From Larus michahellis (lineage: Eukaryota; Chordata; Aves; Charadriiformes; Laridae), in the NCBI RefSeq assembly GCF_964199755.1, contig NC_133906.1:15845378-15909377 (forward strand): a stretch of DNA of 64,000 nucleotides, read 5' to 3'. Made by a program: the position numbers and the translations under genes. The notes beneath the pieces are model-generated. The model made no database searches, was not told where the DNA came from, and worked only from the letters and a program-made list of their open reading frames with translations. How positions within the stretch are numbered: position 1 is the first letter of the stretch; the number at the start of each line of letters is the position of its first letter. This document shows positions 1-12,942 of this stretch, one piece after another.

Positions 1-1810
1 TGGGAGTGATTCAGAGAGCATCTTGCAACTAAATTAATATGAGAAAGGAACACTATGAACCCATCTCACTTTGTAGGCGAGGGGATATTTCCATATGCTT
101 GGATCAAGAAGGCATCCTGTATTTTGCTTTTGCAGAGAAAAAAAAAAAAAGACCAGGGAGAGGACCTTTCCTTAGGGTAAGGAAGCTATCAGAAGCGCAG
201 CTAGGAAGGAGATTTCAAGAACTGAGCGGTGGGAAAGTATTGAGATCGTAGTTTGACTCACAGTCCAAACAAGCAGTTTGTCAGTGGTGAGTGCAACTGC
301 CTAAAAAGAAATCTGGCAAAGGGCATCCATCGACACTACCTGACAAGGGAAAACATAATATATATTTGACACGGAACAGATGGGTATTGCCCTTACACTG
401 TACTTTTAGTTTATCATCCAGCACATCTATGCACTAAGGGCAATCTGAATGCAAATGTTACTTCTATTTGCATGAAGGGCTGAAAATAGCTGAGCGCAGG
501 TTACAGTTACGGGCATGTAGATATCAAAAAGCCTCTAACCGCATCCTGTTACAATTAATGGTCCGTGTTCATACCACTTCACGCTGTGATGCCCTTAAAT
601 ATCTCAAACTAAGCAGAGTCGAGCAGGATCGTTATGAGGAAAGGAGAGCTCTGAAGAATCCTCCTGTGTTGGCAGTGCGGGTCGCTCCGACCTGGCATTG
701 TGCTAATTCCCAGCGCAGCCACGGGACAGGCTGCTGTACAGCAGCACGCTAGAAAATGCACAGCCTGAGACTGAAATACAGTAGTCACATATATATATTT
801 TTGTTTGTTTGTTTGTTTGGGGTTTTTTTTAAGGAGGGAAGGGATTTTTGTCTGTTCCCTTAATCATGTTTTGGTGCACAGCTCAAGCATCCCAATATTT
901 TCCCCAAAAGGCCAGGCTGATACATTGCTACACCAAAACTGTGCGGATTTCCTCCCTGCTGGGGAAAAGCCGTCTTGCTCCTCCCCAGAGGGAGTTCCTT
1001 CTAGGCTTAAATACAACCATCTCTTCTCCCTTCAACGGCGGTGGGAGCTGTGACAACCACAGGTGAAGGGCAAGGAGCACGCCATGCGGTACGAGGAAGA
1101 GAGCAATGATCTGCCACCATTTTGCCAAGAGGAACTGTGACTATAAGTCCTGTTTTGGAAAATGCATCCCATGGAAATGTCAAATCTGGCATTCAGTAAT
1201 CAGGAGGAGGTTCAGTCCAACCTCACAGATCTTTAACACCAACAAATTCAGATCCAGAAAGGCAAGGGATGACCGTGCCCCCAGCCTGAGCGGCTGCGTG
1301 TTGTTGAGCGCAGTGATTTCCTTACGGTTGACAAAAGCCCCAGGTTCTGAGCGCGATTCTTCCCCGTTTCAAAACTGTTTTGCAGAGGTGTCAGGATATC
1401 TCTAATACTTGAAAAAAAAAATGTGAACATCGTGGTCATTTAGCAAGATTCCCCCCCTCCCCCTTCCCCCTCCTTTTGTTAGAGCAGAATGAGGCTGGAT
1501 GGCCTCTTGTTTACAGTCTCTTACAGTGGGCTCTTTTACTGCCAATGCCACAAATGATGTCATTTGTTTAGCGGGAGACTGACTATTAGAAATGCCAAAT
1601 GTAATTAGGATCTTTACTTTCAATTGCGTTTCACAAACACTGATGGTGAGAAATGGTTCCTACCTTTTGAACTTTCAGACTAAGGGTGGGAGCCTTCCCC
1701 TCAAAGGGCTGTTGGCAAAGGTTTCAAGCCAGGGCGAGAAGCGATTTCACACGGTATTTGCAATTCTCCTCTGAATTTGAAAAGTTCATAGCTTTCAGCA
1801 GGGAGGGCGG

Positions 1811-1818
1811 TGACGTCA
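1811..1818. promoter_or_regulatory. Perfect CRE palindrome TGACGTCA
   Basis: The full eight-base cAMP response element is seen, in the context cggTGACGTCACtg. CREB/ATF dimers bind this sequence. A CpG-containing palindrome kept in CpG-poor DNA is mildly notable, but no promoter or transcript is evident next to it, so function is inference. Confidence 0.35.
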
Positions 1819-2339
1819 CTGAAAATAACTCCTCTCCTGGGTGAAAAAAACCCCATCGTTAACCCCTGGAGATTGCAGAGCGGAGGCTCTGCCTGCTTCA
1901 GGTCCTCCAAGCCTGGGAGAAATGGGGCCGAGCCTGGCCAGATGCTGCCAGCTGGTTTGGAGCCAGCGTACTGGGATCCTACTCCACCCATGACACTTAG
2001 AGAGAAACAAAGGGTGTAAAGGGTGTGTTAGGGACAGGAAGAGGCGTGAGGCTTGTGACTGTACTCCAGCTATTCTCCACTGTCAGAAGCCCCCTGAGGG
2101 AGGAGGTGGGAGGAGGCGAGGGGAGGAAGGCCAGTAGCAGATGGCATTAATTTAGCACAGCCCAAGGCTGCTGCACAATATGCTGAAGCTTGGTCCTTGT
2201 TTAGAACCAGCCTTTAAAACCTGCAGCCCTGTGCTCCCAGGCTGCCCTTTTACCCATCGTGCGAGCAGAGGAAGCCTGGGCACCTGAGCCAGTCCCGAAA
2301 TTCACCCAGCGAAGCCCCAGCTGACAAGAGTCAAGATGT

Positions 2340-2437
2340 TGTATGCGTGGAGCGAAGCTCTGGGGGCCCATCCCAGCGCCGGCTGACGTCAATGGAAACC
2401 TTTCTGTTGACTTCAATAGACTCTGGATCAGGCCCCT
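2340..2437 (+). repeat. Diverged ancient amniote interspersed repeat, 3' part
   Basis: The segment ends with ttgacttcaatagactctgg followed by atcaggcccc. It closely resembles the 'gacttcaatgg...ggatcaggcc' word that recurs in old repeats of birds, turtles and crocodilians. A related half word, gacgtcaatgg, lies about 25 bases upstream; its CRE palindrome at 2384-2391 may simply be a mutated repeat word. The family name cannot be fixed without a repeat library. Confidence 0.4.
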
Positions 2438-2895
2438 GGTTTATAATTGCAAGCATACATGGCTTCTCTCCTTCCTTCTGGTAAAGATGGTAAAAAAGAG
2501 ATGGTAAAAAAGTGTACGAGACATCTGCTCTTCAACAGCTCTGGCTGTTCAAGCACCTTTCTTACCCTGACAAAGGGAGCATGCAACCAGAATAACGTTT
2601 ATGAAGACACTATTAGACTTTCACGGTGTCTGTTTTATTGTGATTTAGCTCCAGCGTATTCAGCGTTAAGAACGCCACTCTCCACAGCAGCTGGCACCGC
2701 TGTGCACTGAGGTGTCCAGCCCTGCCCTCTCCTCTCCCCTTCTTCAGCAAGGGCCGCTTCTCAACCTGATGTTGAATTATTAGCTGTAAAATTCACGGCC
2801 AAGCAAGCCTAAAGAGTGTATTTTATTTATTCTCTGTTCACAAACAACCATAATTGTCGTGTGTGTAACTCACAGGTCCTATTTGTTCTTTCCAG

Positions 2896-3112
2896 ACAAC
2901 AAAAGCAGATTGCCCACCACAGAGCCCGGCCTGTGATCTGGCAGCTTTGCATGGACGTGAAGAAGCTGAACCCAGAACTCTCCTGCTGCCTCCGATCCTC
3001 CGGCGCCAGCTCCGTGTTCTCCTCAGACTGTCTCCTTGATCCTCTGGAGTCCTCCCACCACCACCTCATCCAGGGATTTTTGTGCAGGTTATTTGAGGAT
3101 ATGGATACTTGA
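2896..3112 (+). other. Exon-like GC-rich segment with strong splice acceptor, unassigned
   Basis: A good 3' splice site (pyrimidine-rich stretch ending in ttctttccag, AG at 2894-2895) is followed by about 215 GC-rich bases. These are open in one frame to a TGA at 3110-3112 and would encode about 71 residues. A second frame and the reverse strand are also open over much of it, as expected of GC-rich DNA, so open frame alone is weak evidence. The peptide is not recognised and does not match what I recall of TGFBI, the expected upstream neighbour. There is no nearby AATAAA. It could be the last exon of an unknown transcript, a lncRNA exon or chance. Confidence 0.2.
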
Positions 3113-4207
3113 GCGAAGATATGATGATGAAGCACCTGTGTTTTGACTATACACCATCTTTTGCTGCTGGTTTTAATGTTCTGTACATTCCTGTGTGATT
3201 ACTTTTTCTGCGTTGCCTCTCTTTCATTGAGCTCGTGAATGCAAATCAGTGCTGGGATGTTATTAATTTTCTTCCAGCTGATAAAATGTCTGTGAGGCAG
3301 GAGGGAGCACAAAGTCTGGTCCCGTGTCCTTTGAGCACAAGCTGCATGCAGCCAGCAGCTTTTCCCTGTAGTTCACAGTTATGCATTCTCCTAACAAATG
3401 GATCAGCAAAAGTGTTTCTCAAAATTCTCAGAAAATTCAAGAAAAAGGAAAGAGGGCTCTTAGCAAAACTATGGAATCGATGAAGAAACATGCTGCTAAA
3501 TTTACTGAATCACTTCTGCAAACCCCAGCCACTACGTGGTTTTTCTAAAAAGGACAGTCTAGATTCCCAGTGCAGAGCTTCCCAAAATGTTCTCCTGATT
3601 TTGTGTAAATTTGCCATCACGTTGTAGAAACCTTGTTATTGTTTGAGGGGTTTTTGGCCTCAAAACTACGGGTTTTGAGGCTAAAAGTTCCTTTCAGCTC
3701 TTCACATTATAGGAAATCAATGAAAAATCAGTAAAAACATAGTTCCAAAGGATTTTTCTGCTTATTTAAAGCTGCTTGGGATTATTTTATTGCAAGCACT
3801 TTAGTTTACGCATCTATGCCACTGAATCCATATAGCTACCTATTTTAATCACTCCTGAATCCTTTTTCTGCTGGGTCAATAAGAAACTATTGAGTTACTG
3901 TTCTTAGGATATATTCTTAGCCAACAGCAGAAAAAGAATTTCCAACCTAAGTCAAGTCGTAAGGGGAATATTGTTAATGAAATTCATATTTAGGACTTGT
4001 AAACCAGCACAGAACAGTGGAGATTTAAACAGGGGATTCTCATGTTTCCTCTTACTGTGAAGGCTGTGTAAGTCCAGCTCACTGCCATGTTTTTAGAAGA
4101 GTAATGGACTGATTGAAATATTTTTTCCCCTCTGCCTTTCACTTAAGGGACAGAAGACGGGATGTGAAACTTGTCATTGCATGTAAGTAACTTGGTATCT
4201 ATTGTAC

Positions 4208-4430
4208 AGGCCAGACTGCAGTTTAGATTGGATATTAGGAAAAGTTTCTTCACCAAAAGGGTTATCGAATATTGGAACAGGCTGCCCAGGGAAGTGGTTG
4301 AGTCACCATCCCTGACGGTATTTAAAAAACGCGTAGATGTGATGCTGAGGGACACGGTTTAGTGGTGGTTTTGGCAGTGTTAGGTTGATGATCTGAAAGG
4401 TCCCTTGCAACCTAGACGATTCTATGATAT
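4208..4430 (+). mobile_element. CR1 LINE, 5'-truncated 3' end (sense)
   Basis: The sequence matches the 3' end of chicken-repeat-1: 'ttggatattaggaaaa', 'ttcttcacc', 'ggaacaggctgcccagggaa', then a tail ending gattctatgat. Translation of 4171-4359 still reads as the C-terminal end of the CR1 ORF2 polyprotein (WNRLPREVV, then PSLTVFKKR and MLRD), with a TAG at the usual place after RDTV. Only about 0.2 kb remains of a full element of about 4.5 kb, so it is a dead 5'-truncated insertion. The good match suggests moderate age. CR1 is the dominant avian LINE and supports a bird as source. Confidence 0.9.
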
Positions 4431-7400
4431 GGTGCATCAGCTGGGAAACAGAGCTTTGGTTTCAGCGTGGGGGTATGAGACCGCTGATTCCTGGGGGTGC
4501 ATCAGGCGATGGGCACAGCCTGTGACTTCCGACAAGGCAGAAGCCAGCACACCGCTACGGTCTCTGTACTTCGTGACCCTGCTTTTCACAGCTGATGGCT
4601 ACCAGCACCCTGGGACTGTGGATGCTGAGTGAAATGAAGGACGTTGCACAGAGTGCTTGAACCCGGTCAGGCCTGGATTTGCTAAGCAGACCCCTGGATG
4701 GGCTCCATGGACTGATGCTCCTGACACTACTACCAGGAGTAGCATCAAAGCCAATGGTCTCAGCAGGGAGCTCTGTCCCTTCCCTGGATGTCAGCAGGAA
4801 CTGGCGCGGCTGTGTGTGCAGTGAACTCTTTTCCTTTGCAAGAGGTTAGCCTGAGATGCCGCGATGTGGCCACCCTTTGTTCCAGGCAGAAAGCTGGTGT
4901 AGGACCCACATCCTGGAGGCAGGGAGGAAGGAAACCCTAAGGAAGGAAGATTAACAACACTCTGAGTCATGACCCGAGTCTCAGCCTGCCTCCGGGCAGC
5001 ACGTGTCCTGCTCACCGTGAGAGGGGTTTAGGGCAAAGTGACCACAGATGTTCCTGATTTAAGTACTCTGAAGAAATTTCTCATAAGTTTTCAACTTGAT
5101 GTTCTAGAATTTAGTGTCTAGACCGTTTCTAAAGGTGGACATCTGGCGGAAAGTGTCATGGTTTGTTTAAGAAATGTTAGTCATGAGCACAGGTCAGTGC
5201 ATAAGGCAAGATAATGAAGGCTATACCTACTGCTAATGCATCGTCCCAGTTTGATGTACCATCAGAGTCGGAGGCTTTGGCCAACCCCTGAAAGATTCCA
5301 AAAGGGAGCTGGGGTAAGTCAGAAGGAGACTATCAGACTGAGACGAATTTGCAGACTTTTTGTGACTTGACTTCATCTTGTGGGTATACAAAATCCTTCC
5401 ATCGCTGACATACTTGTTTTAAAGAGGTGAGCAAGAGTCAGGAAAGGAGAAAAACTCAATAACTTCTGGCTTGAATTGCGCTGTGAGGAGCTTTGAAAGG
5501 TGGAAAATGCCCTTTCCTCTTCTCCCTTGCTGATGCTCCACCCTTGACCTGTGTCACAATCCCTTCCAGGCAGGGCCACTTGCTAAGGCTAAATGACCTT
5601 CACATATTTCGTATTGTAAAAGGAGGTTTAAATGTTTCACAAAAATGAACTTATCAGAGACGTCCATTAACCAAAGGCTTGGTGCAGAAATTTAGCTGAA
5701 TGTGGTAATAAGATGAGTTCTAGTAATGCAGCAAAAATAGCAAACCTGGCATTTTCTGTGCTGGGAACAGGAGCTGTTGACAAGAATTTGAAGATTATCA
5801 GTAAAAGGGTGCCAATGGGGAACGCAGACATTGTGGGGTTTGACACTGATTTGCCCTTTGTAAATTCTGACACATTCAGTCTTCAAAGAAATCACAGAAG
5901 AGACAAAATTGTCAAAGTTCAAGATGAAATCAACACCCAGGTGAAAACAATGCAAATTTCTGAAAACAAGGGCAGCAAAACACTGAACGAAGGTAAAAAC
6001 ACTTTGCTAACATTTGGCTCTCCAGCCTCAGATCCCTGGAAAAGTTTGATAACTTAATACAGAGATGTTCTTGTTTGTTGCTTCTCTCCAATCTTTCACG
6101 GTCATTTGAAAGTTAAAACAGATCCTTCTCCTCCAGACAGTCTAGTACAGTGAAAGCAGCTTGTTACAAAACATGGTTAAGAATGTTTAAATAAAAATAT
6201 GTAGAATAAAGAAGGAACTATTCATGACGCATCACTCCTCTGACAGGCTGTGAAGTTATTTCACCCTTCAACACAAGTGCTAAAACATAATGGAATCCCT
6301 ACTGAGTGTTTTCATGCCTACCAGAACATAAAAAAAAGCATAACAAAATGCCCAGTGTGCCCCTAACTATTAGCTTGGATGAGTAAGGAGGCCAAGAGAA
6401 AACAGTGGCACTGTGGGAAATATTTGTGGCAAGGGAAGGAAACAATAACTGAAAGTGATAAAAATGGATGATTCTCGCGCAACCATGCATCGGCCAGGGA
6501 AGGGCATTGTGCCCCTTGCAATGGAGGACAATCTGCAAGCAGAGAATCGATATAGACGATGGAGTTTGTTCTGTCTGCTACCATAAAGAATTTTAAAAGC
6601 CAGATTTAAAAAAAGACCTCCAGTTGGGAAAGGAGGCCGTTTCTGATCCTTTTGGTTACAAAAAGGGCCGTTCAGCTTACGAGCAAGACTGTGAGAGATA
6701 CTTGGAATGCACCATTTTAATATATTTTCTTTTTCTTCTAATTTAACTGAGAACATGAAACGGGCACAGATGTAGCATTGCAGTGAGCAAAAGTGGGGCA
6801 CTAAATGCTGCATTAACATAGCGCTGAATTCTGCTGTCGTTAATCAGGCCCTATTCAGAAAGAAAGCAGCGAGGCTTTTGCCTGCATAAAAACCCCGTAA
6901 GACTTGGCCTTTAATATACAATAACTCATTTAAATTTTACTGAATTCACTGAACTTTATGAACTCAGAGTGGTTGCTCAGGTACACATTAATGGTGAACC
7001 GGCTGTAAATGATAATTTGCTCCAAAGCAACTATTAACTCTTACTGTTTTTTTTTTTCCCTCTGATTTGCAGTGCAGATTGAAAGCGCTTCTGAAGCCTT
7101 ATAGCTTATTTGATGTTTAAATGCGAAGAACCTAAGACGAATTGTCCCGAATTATTGTCATTTACAACAAGGAAGTGAACTTTTATGGAGGTCCAAAAGC
7201 CTTTCTGTACTCAGAAGCTGGGATGGTTTAACTTTGTTCTCCCTTTGCATTGATGTAGCTTCATAACCACCCAACGGGAAGTGATGGTTATAGCGTTGTA
7301 AAACTGGTGGAAATAACAGGATTATCTTTGACTAACCACAGGGTTTTCCATGTCAGGAATTTGAACAGCCTGAAATCATTCGGTCCCTGGACAGTTTTTT

Positions 7401-7763
7401 TTTTTCCTTTTAGAAGAAAGGACTAAATAATATATTTAGGGCTTATACACGGCGTTACGCTCTTCTCAGTGCAAAGCCTGCGAAAGTAAGTGGAAAAGAC
7501 AAAAGGCTGGCAGGGGAAGGAACCAGCCAGAGATGGACCTCTGCAAACCGAGCCTGATATTTCTTCAAGTCAGAAAAAATATATTTGTCATCTGGTGAAG
7601 GGTAGGACCTGGGAAAGCCATCCCACTCAGCATTTTTGTTGTCCGTAACTTTTGGAGCCACCATCTGCAGCACCATTATGTTGTAATTTGAGAGAAAACT
7701 CAAGTGCTTATTGCAGGCTTCTCATAGTCTCACTTCATTATCATTCATCTTTGTTTCCTGCAG

Positions 7764-7884
7764 CAATATGGACCTGCAGGAGGGAAAGTGCACTCTCCTT
7801 CCACCTCTCTGGACTGGAGCAGCTCCCTGGGATGCAGGATGGTGCGAGCGATGGCTCTGCCTTCTGCTGGGGACATCCTTGAAG
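7764..7884 (+). other. Exon-like segment, 121 bases, unassigned
   Basis: A strong acceptor (tcatctttgtttcctgcag, AG at 7762-7763) is followed by GC-rich sequence and a possible donor gaag|gtgcat at 7885. More than one frame is open across it, and the frame starting at the acceptor continues to a stop beyond the donor. The peptide is not recognised. The base composition stands out from the AT-rich flanks. It may be a lncRNA exon or a chance pair of splice-like signals. Confidence 0.17.
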
Positions 7885-9292
7885 GTGCATGTGACACCCA
7901 CAGCTCCCTGGTTGTACCCACTGGCACCTTCCAGTTCCTACAGAGATGAGCAGCCGGTGGCAGTTTCTCAGCTCTCTAAACCAAAACTACTCAAAACTCT
8001 TGGTTTTGAAGGTACCAGGTTTCCTGTCTGAAGTTCTCCCGGTATCCGTTCAGCATTGTTTGTTCTTCCGCTAGCAATAATTTTTCCTGTACATGAAAAT
8101 AATTGCAGTCATGTTCACAAGATAAAATGAAGTATGCTACATGCATTCAATGTAACTTTTTATACCAAGCTTTCGTTAATATCACTATTCATAGAAGTAA
8201 TTGTATGGAAAACAGAAATTCCGATTTTGCTGGGTTTGCTTTTGGTCTGGTTCCATAAATGCTAACAGTGTTAAAAAATTCTGAAAGTCTTTTATTTCAC
8301 GTTAATTGAAGTAACTATGACAACATAACACAATTTATTTCCTTTAAAATTGAATGGTAGTAAAATTGGCATTACTTTATGTCAGTTCTCAATTTGCATC
8401 AGAAATATTCTGGCCAGTGGTGGAAGCTGGTTTATGTTCAAATTTTCCAATTATTTTTTTACCTCTTCTTGAAACGGTCATTTCTCCAGTGAACAGATCA
8501 AATGTTAACGATGTTTGAAAGGGTTTTTTTGAGCCATGTAAGATTTAATAAAACCATAATTTTGCATTTTACTGCTTCGGTGGGGAAAAGCTGCTAATTA
8601 GGAGTACCATGGCAAAGAAAACTGCTTTTTGGCTCTGCCTACCAACTGGTTTATTCTTCTTATAAACAATTGGTCCCACTTAATGACCAGACCATACAGT
8701 ATTTACTAGCTACCGTCAAGCATTCCCAGACCTCATAGTTTTATGTCTGTGAAACACTTGTATATTATGATCTCACCTCATGATACAGAATCTCTCTCTA
8801 TTCAAGTTTATACATGACGTGGAACGTCTCCGAGATGTACTCTGAGGTGTAAAATTAGTGTAATTCCCCTGGAATGAGAGAGACGTGCCAATTTATCTCG
8901 AGCGAAGCTATGGCCCACAATGTCTCAAAGACATTTGCTTTTGTCTAGCAAACAAGCAAACAAACGTTCTTCATTTCACTGGAAAATAACGCTTACGTCT
9001 CTCCTTGCTCATGTACAGGAGGAGATCAAAGATGGCACAACCTCTTCTTGCAAGGCAGCGCTTCACTACCAGACAATTAATATGATAGTATCAGGGAAAT
9101 GAAAATCTCTTCCATGCCTAGGTGCTTCCCCTCATGGACTGGAAAACTACTCGGTTTATCATTTTCTGTCTTTAGGCAAAAAGGTAACTCTTATTTGCAT
9201 GTTTGTCAGTTTGTGCTTGAGAGTACGAGATTTACTTAAAAACAAGCTCAGCCAGCTAAATGAAACGCCAATGGTCTTATTATCCTGAGAGA

Positions 9293-9425
9293 GCAAAGCA
9301 CTTAAGCCCGTGATTAAAATGAAGTTAATTGAATTTAAGCGTGTGCTTAAAGTAAAGCATAGCCATAAATACTTCGCTGAATAGGCGGGACATTATTCTC
9401 ATGCTTAAATGTGCGCACTAATCAG
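9293..9425 (+). repeat. Diverged ancient amniote repeat (cacttaag / tgtgcttaaag words)
   Basis: The segment carries spaced words agcacttaagc, gcgtgtgcttaaag and catgcttaaatg, with 'cgctgaatagg' in between. These recall a common old repeat in sauropsid genomes built of 'aagcacatgcttaa' words next to 'tttgctgaat'. The copy is heavily mutated. A similar word set in the other orientation occurs at 49866-49920. The family cannot be named from sequence alone. Confidence 0.4.
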
Positions 9426-12400
9426 TGTTTCCCTAAGACTGAGGTTTATAGCCGTCTGTCAGCAGTTCCAGCTATCCCACTAATAAAAACTGGCATCAAA
9501 ATCAGAGTTTTTCTAAGAAATTTGTTCGACACAGTGAAGATCAAGGTGCTGCTTATACAATAAATTGGCAGAGTAGGTCTGAAACACGAACACGAATATT
9601 AAAATGTGGGTGTGATGAGTTATGGATAAGAAAGGCAGGAAAGAGCTTATTTCAAGTTGAATTGTGTCGCTTTCTCAGTGCCACATCCTTGGTACTCCAG
9701 AATGGAAGCATCTCTGTTTTCTATGAAATCCCCCAAATGGCAGTATTTATGGGGCGGTGGGAACTGCTGTGCGATTGCAACTCCTCTGCGTTTTTACACC
9801 CAAGATCCTCTGTATCAGGTTAGTCTTTGGAATTCAAAATTGGGGGTTTGAATTAAAAATCTCAGCTCTGAAGTTACCACTGATATATCCGACCGATTTT
9901 GGATACGTGGTGTTTTTTATCTGAACTTAATTTTCTTTGTATTTCTAATAGGAAATGCCTTTCTCTTAGAAAGTGTCATAATTAAATACTCATCAAGTAT
10001 TTTGCTGTCCTTTTGAGCTGGACCAAAGAAATTCTGGCCTAAATCTGTCCCATTGGCATATATAAATTTGTTAAAATGCCTTGTGAAATATGTTGTGTTT
10101 TACTGTTAGTTTAGGGATGGAGGAGAATGGACAAATGGAAAAGTTCAGCTGCAATCCCATCTTATCACTGTCAAAATACATGTTTTGGAAATGACTTTTC
10201 CATTAGATATTCCTCATTTGCATTACTGTTTTTCAAGGATTTTTTCCTATCAAAACACAACTTTTCAAATGCCAAATGATTGTCCTCCCTGCTACCATTT
10301 TCCCTTCATAGAAAATGTAACAAAGTCTTTTTTTTTTTCTCTGTTTGGTATGAAGGGAAGTTTCCCACAGCTCTGGTGTCACTGGAAGAGACCAGATGCA
10401 CGTTTCAAAACATAACGTCTGTTGTTGTACATAATGATACAAAAACGTGGATGAAAAGATGTTAGATGGTTAGTTCAGTTAATATTTGGGTTGAGCTATA
10501 AGCTCTGCATAGTTGTGCTCTACCATACTGAAGCTTCACTAAATTGAAGCTTCCATTTAAATTACCTTTAATGTGGCATTCTTAATAATAGTTTCTTAAT
10601 GTAGATTAGAATAATTAATGCATTTTTGAGTTACATAGTGTAAACTCATTACTGACTTTTCGGAAGCTTTGCTTCTCAACATATTGAGAAAACCAGAGTG
10701 GTACACTAAACAAAACCAATTTGGTTTTGACCAGAAGTTTTATTCCTATTAACAGATGCATTTATAGGTACAATTTGTAAATATGTAAGGATATTTTTAG
10801 AATGGTGGAGAGGTCGACCTGGGGTATCACACAATTTGGAAAAAATACAGACCAGAATTCGTGATATTTTAGACAATAAAACAGGACTGCAGTGAGACAG
10901 CAGCTTAAGGATGAGAAGCAATTCTCCTAATAGCGTGTGAAGAACATGAGTATGACCTTACCGGGTGGGATCAAAGGGCTGGCTGGCTCAGTGTCCTGTC
11001 CAACGGCCAGCAACAGGGGATGCCCAGAGGAAGAGTGTAAGTACAGGGCAAACAGTAATGGCACTGAATAATCACCCCGCAATTTGCAACCACGGGAGTT
11101 CCGGAGCCAGAGGTCGGTGTCTTTATATTTAGTGAACTTTAATGGGTTTTTCTTTTGTGAATTTCCTCTGTCACTGGTTTTGCTTTTTGAACTCATGTAA
11201 ACTTTTAGGAGCTACAAGGTTTGGTGGCAGAGATTTGAACCATTTATTATGCTTTGTGTGAAGAACTACCTTTTTCTTCTCTAAAGCCTGCAGCTAAGCT
11301 TCCTCTCACCTCCTCCAGAACGGGAAGACAAAGTCTTCTTTCACCTTCCTTGTTCCACTTGGGGTTTTTGCAGATGTCCCTTCTCAGCTGTTTCTTTTCC
11401 AGATGGAAAAAACTATTTAGGCATTCCTTGCATGGGACCCATTTGATGCTTCAGATCCCTCTTTTTGGCCTTGTCTGTACATCTGCCAGATGTAGCATTT
11501 CTTCTTGAGATGGAGAACCAGCCCTCTGCATGGAATCTGAGATGCAGGTGCAGCAGGAATTCACAGCGTCAGAGCCATCTTTGCTTTGTTTGCCAGTCCT
11601 TTTGTAGGACTTCCTGACATTCAGTGCACTCCTTGGTGATCAAAAATGCATTCAACACCTGCATCATACTATTATAAAATATTGCTCCTGAGTAATAGCA
11701 CATTAGAGCACGTTATCTTGGATGTGACTTCACCCCACGTGTGCAACTCTGCGTTTGTATTTACAGCAAATTTCATTTCCCTGTTGTTTCCCACTCAGTA
11801 TGGCGAACTCCTCCTCCAGTTCTTCACACTGAGTCCTCATCTTCACTTCGTTATCCACAGATCGTTACTGCCTTCTCCAGCTCACTCAGCAATACGCCGA
11901 GCAGCACCAATGTGTACACGCTTGTCTGTGAAATTCCATTTCCCTCTGCTGTGAAAAGTAACCAGATATTGCCTCTCTGCTGCCTTTCCTTTGAGTAGTT
12001 ATACCTTCTTAGGAGACCATTACCTCCTTTCCCCTGGCAGATTATCTTCCCTGAGAAAGGTGGGAGTTATCGCCAAGAATCTTTTAGAAATACAAGCAGA
12101 ATACATCAAGAAGAATATTCTTGTCCTCACACTCCAGCTGAACCCTTCAAAGAAACCCAGTAGTGATCTGCAAAGTCTGACTGTCCTTTGACAAGCCACC
12201 ACTCATCCCTCCCCACCGTATGCCGTACAGGAGGTGTCTGAACCTTCCTTGCTACTGTTGGCTCAAATCTTGCTGGATAATTGGAGCTCTGGGACGGGAA
12301 CTCAAGCTCGCAGTGGGAAGGAGACACAAGGTTTCTCATGAACTAGGGTTTGAGAGGGCTGAACTGCTCATTTAGACACAACCCTAGTCATCTTCATGAA

Positions 12401-12825
12401 GACCAATGGCTAATGATTAGGCATAATCATAATAATTGCATTATTTTAGTAAGAAATGCTTGGACTCTGCAAGCACCTAATCGCTTGAATTTTATTTTCT
12501 GTTTTAAGTGGTTCTTCTAGGGTGTGCAGCTGTCACGCTGTTGCTATTAACCGGACTTTGAAACCTCTATGAGCTCTGTTGTCAACAAGACTAATCAGCT
12601 TTTATTGTGTTTAGCTCAGTAGAGTCACAGCGAATGATCTGTCTTTCGCAGACTTACATTCTTATTCATAAATGTTACTCTCTATTTTTTGCCATCTTTG
12701 TATATACACGCAGAGTGGCAAAATGTAAATGTAGACGGCCTGGTATGAAGATAATTTGTACTTTATAATCTTATTTTTTACATGAAAAGTGCCATTATCC
12801 TAATTAAACTGGCCCATTTTGAGCC

Positions 12826-12942
12826 GTGTGTGTGTGCATGTGCACACAGACATACCATCTGAATGCCTTATGTGTGTGTATATATATTCATATGTGTATA
12901 TATATCTATTTATATGTATTATACATATATATACACATTTAT
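12826..12942. repeat. Compound TG/TA microsatellite
   Basis: Interrupted runs of gtgtgtgtg, then tatatatatc/atatgtgtat and atacatatatatacac form a decayed compound dinucleotide repeat. The open frames over it are low complexity (Tyr, Ile and His runs) and not genes. Confidence 0.85.

Larger units (their letters stand above)
1..4207. other. Intergenic DNA upstream of SMAD5, distal part
   Basis: No gene is recognised here. The stretch is AT-rich with a few GC-richer patches. It contains two perfect CRE palindromes TGACGTCA (1811-1818 and 2384-2391), an old repeat trace near 2340-2437, a short imperfect duplication of the word atggtaaaaaag around 2487-2514, and an exon-like segment at 2896-3112, entered separately. 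The open frames seen are under 110 codons, lack splice support except at 2896, and overlap on both strands, as expected by chance. Confidence 0.6.

Noticed and set aside
5713-6057. 114-codon frame on the plus strand with a true ATG
   Set aside because: The peptide looks balanced but matches no family I know, and AT-rich context, no splice sites and no promoter make chance more likely. A tblastn in other birds would settle it.
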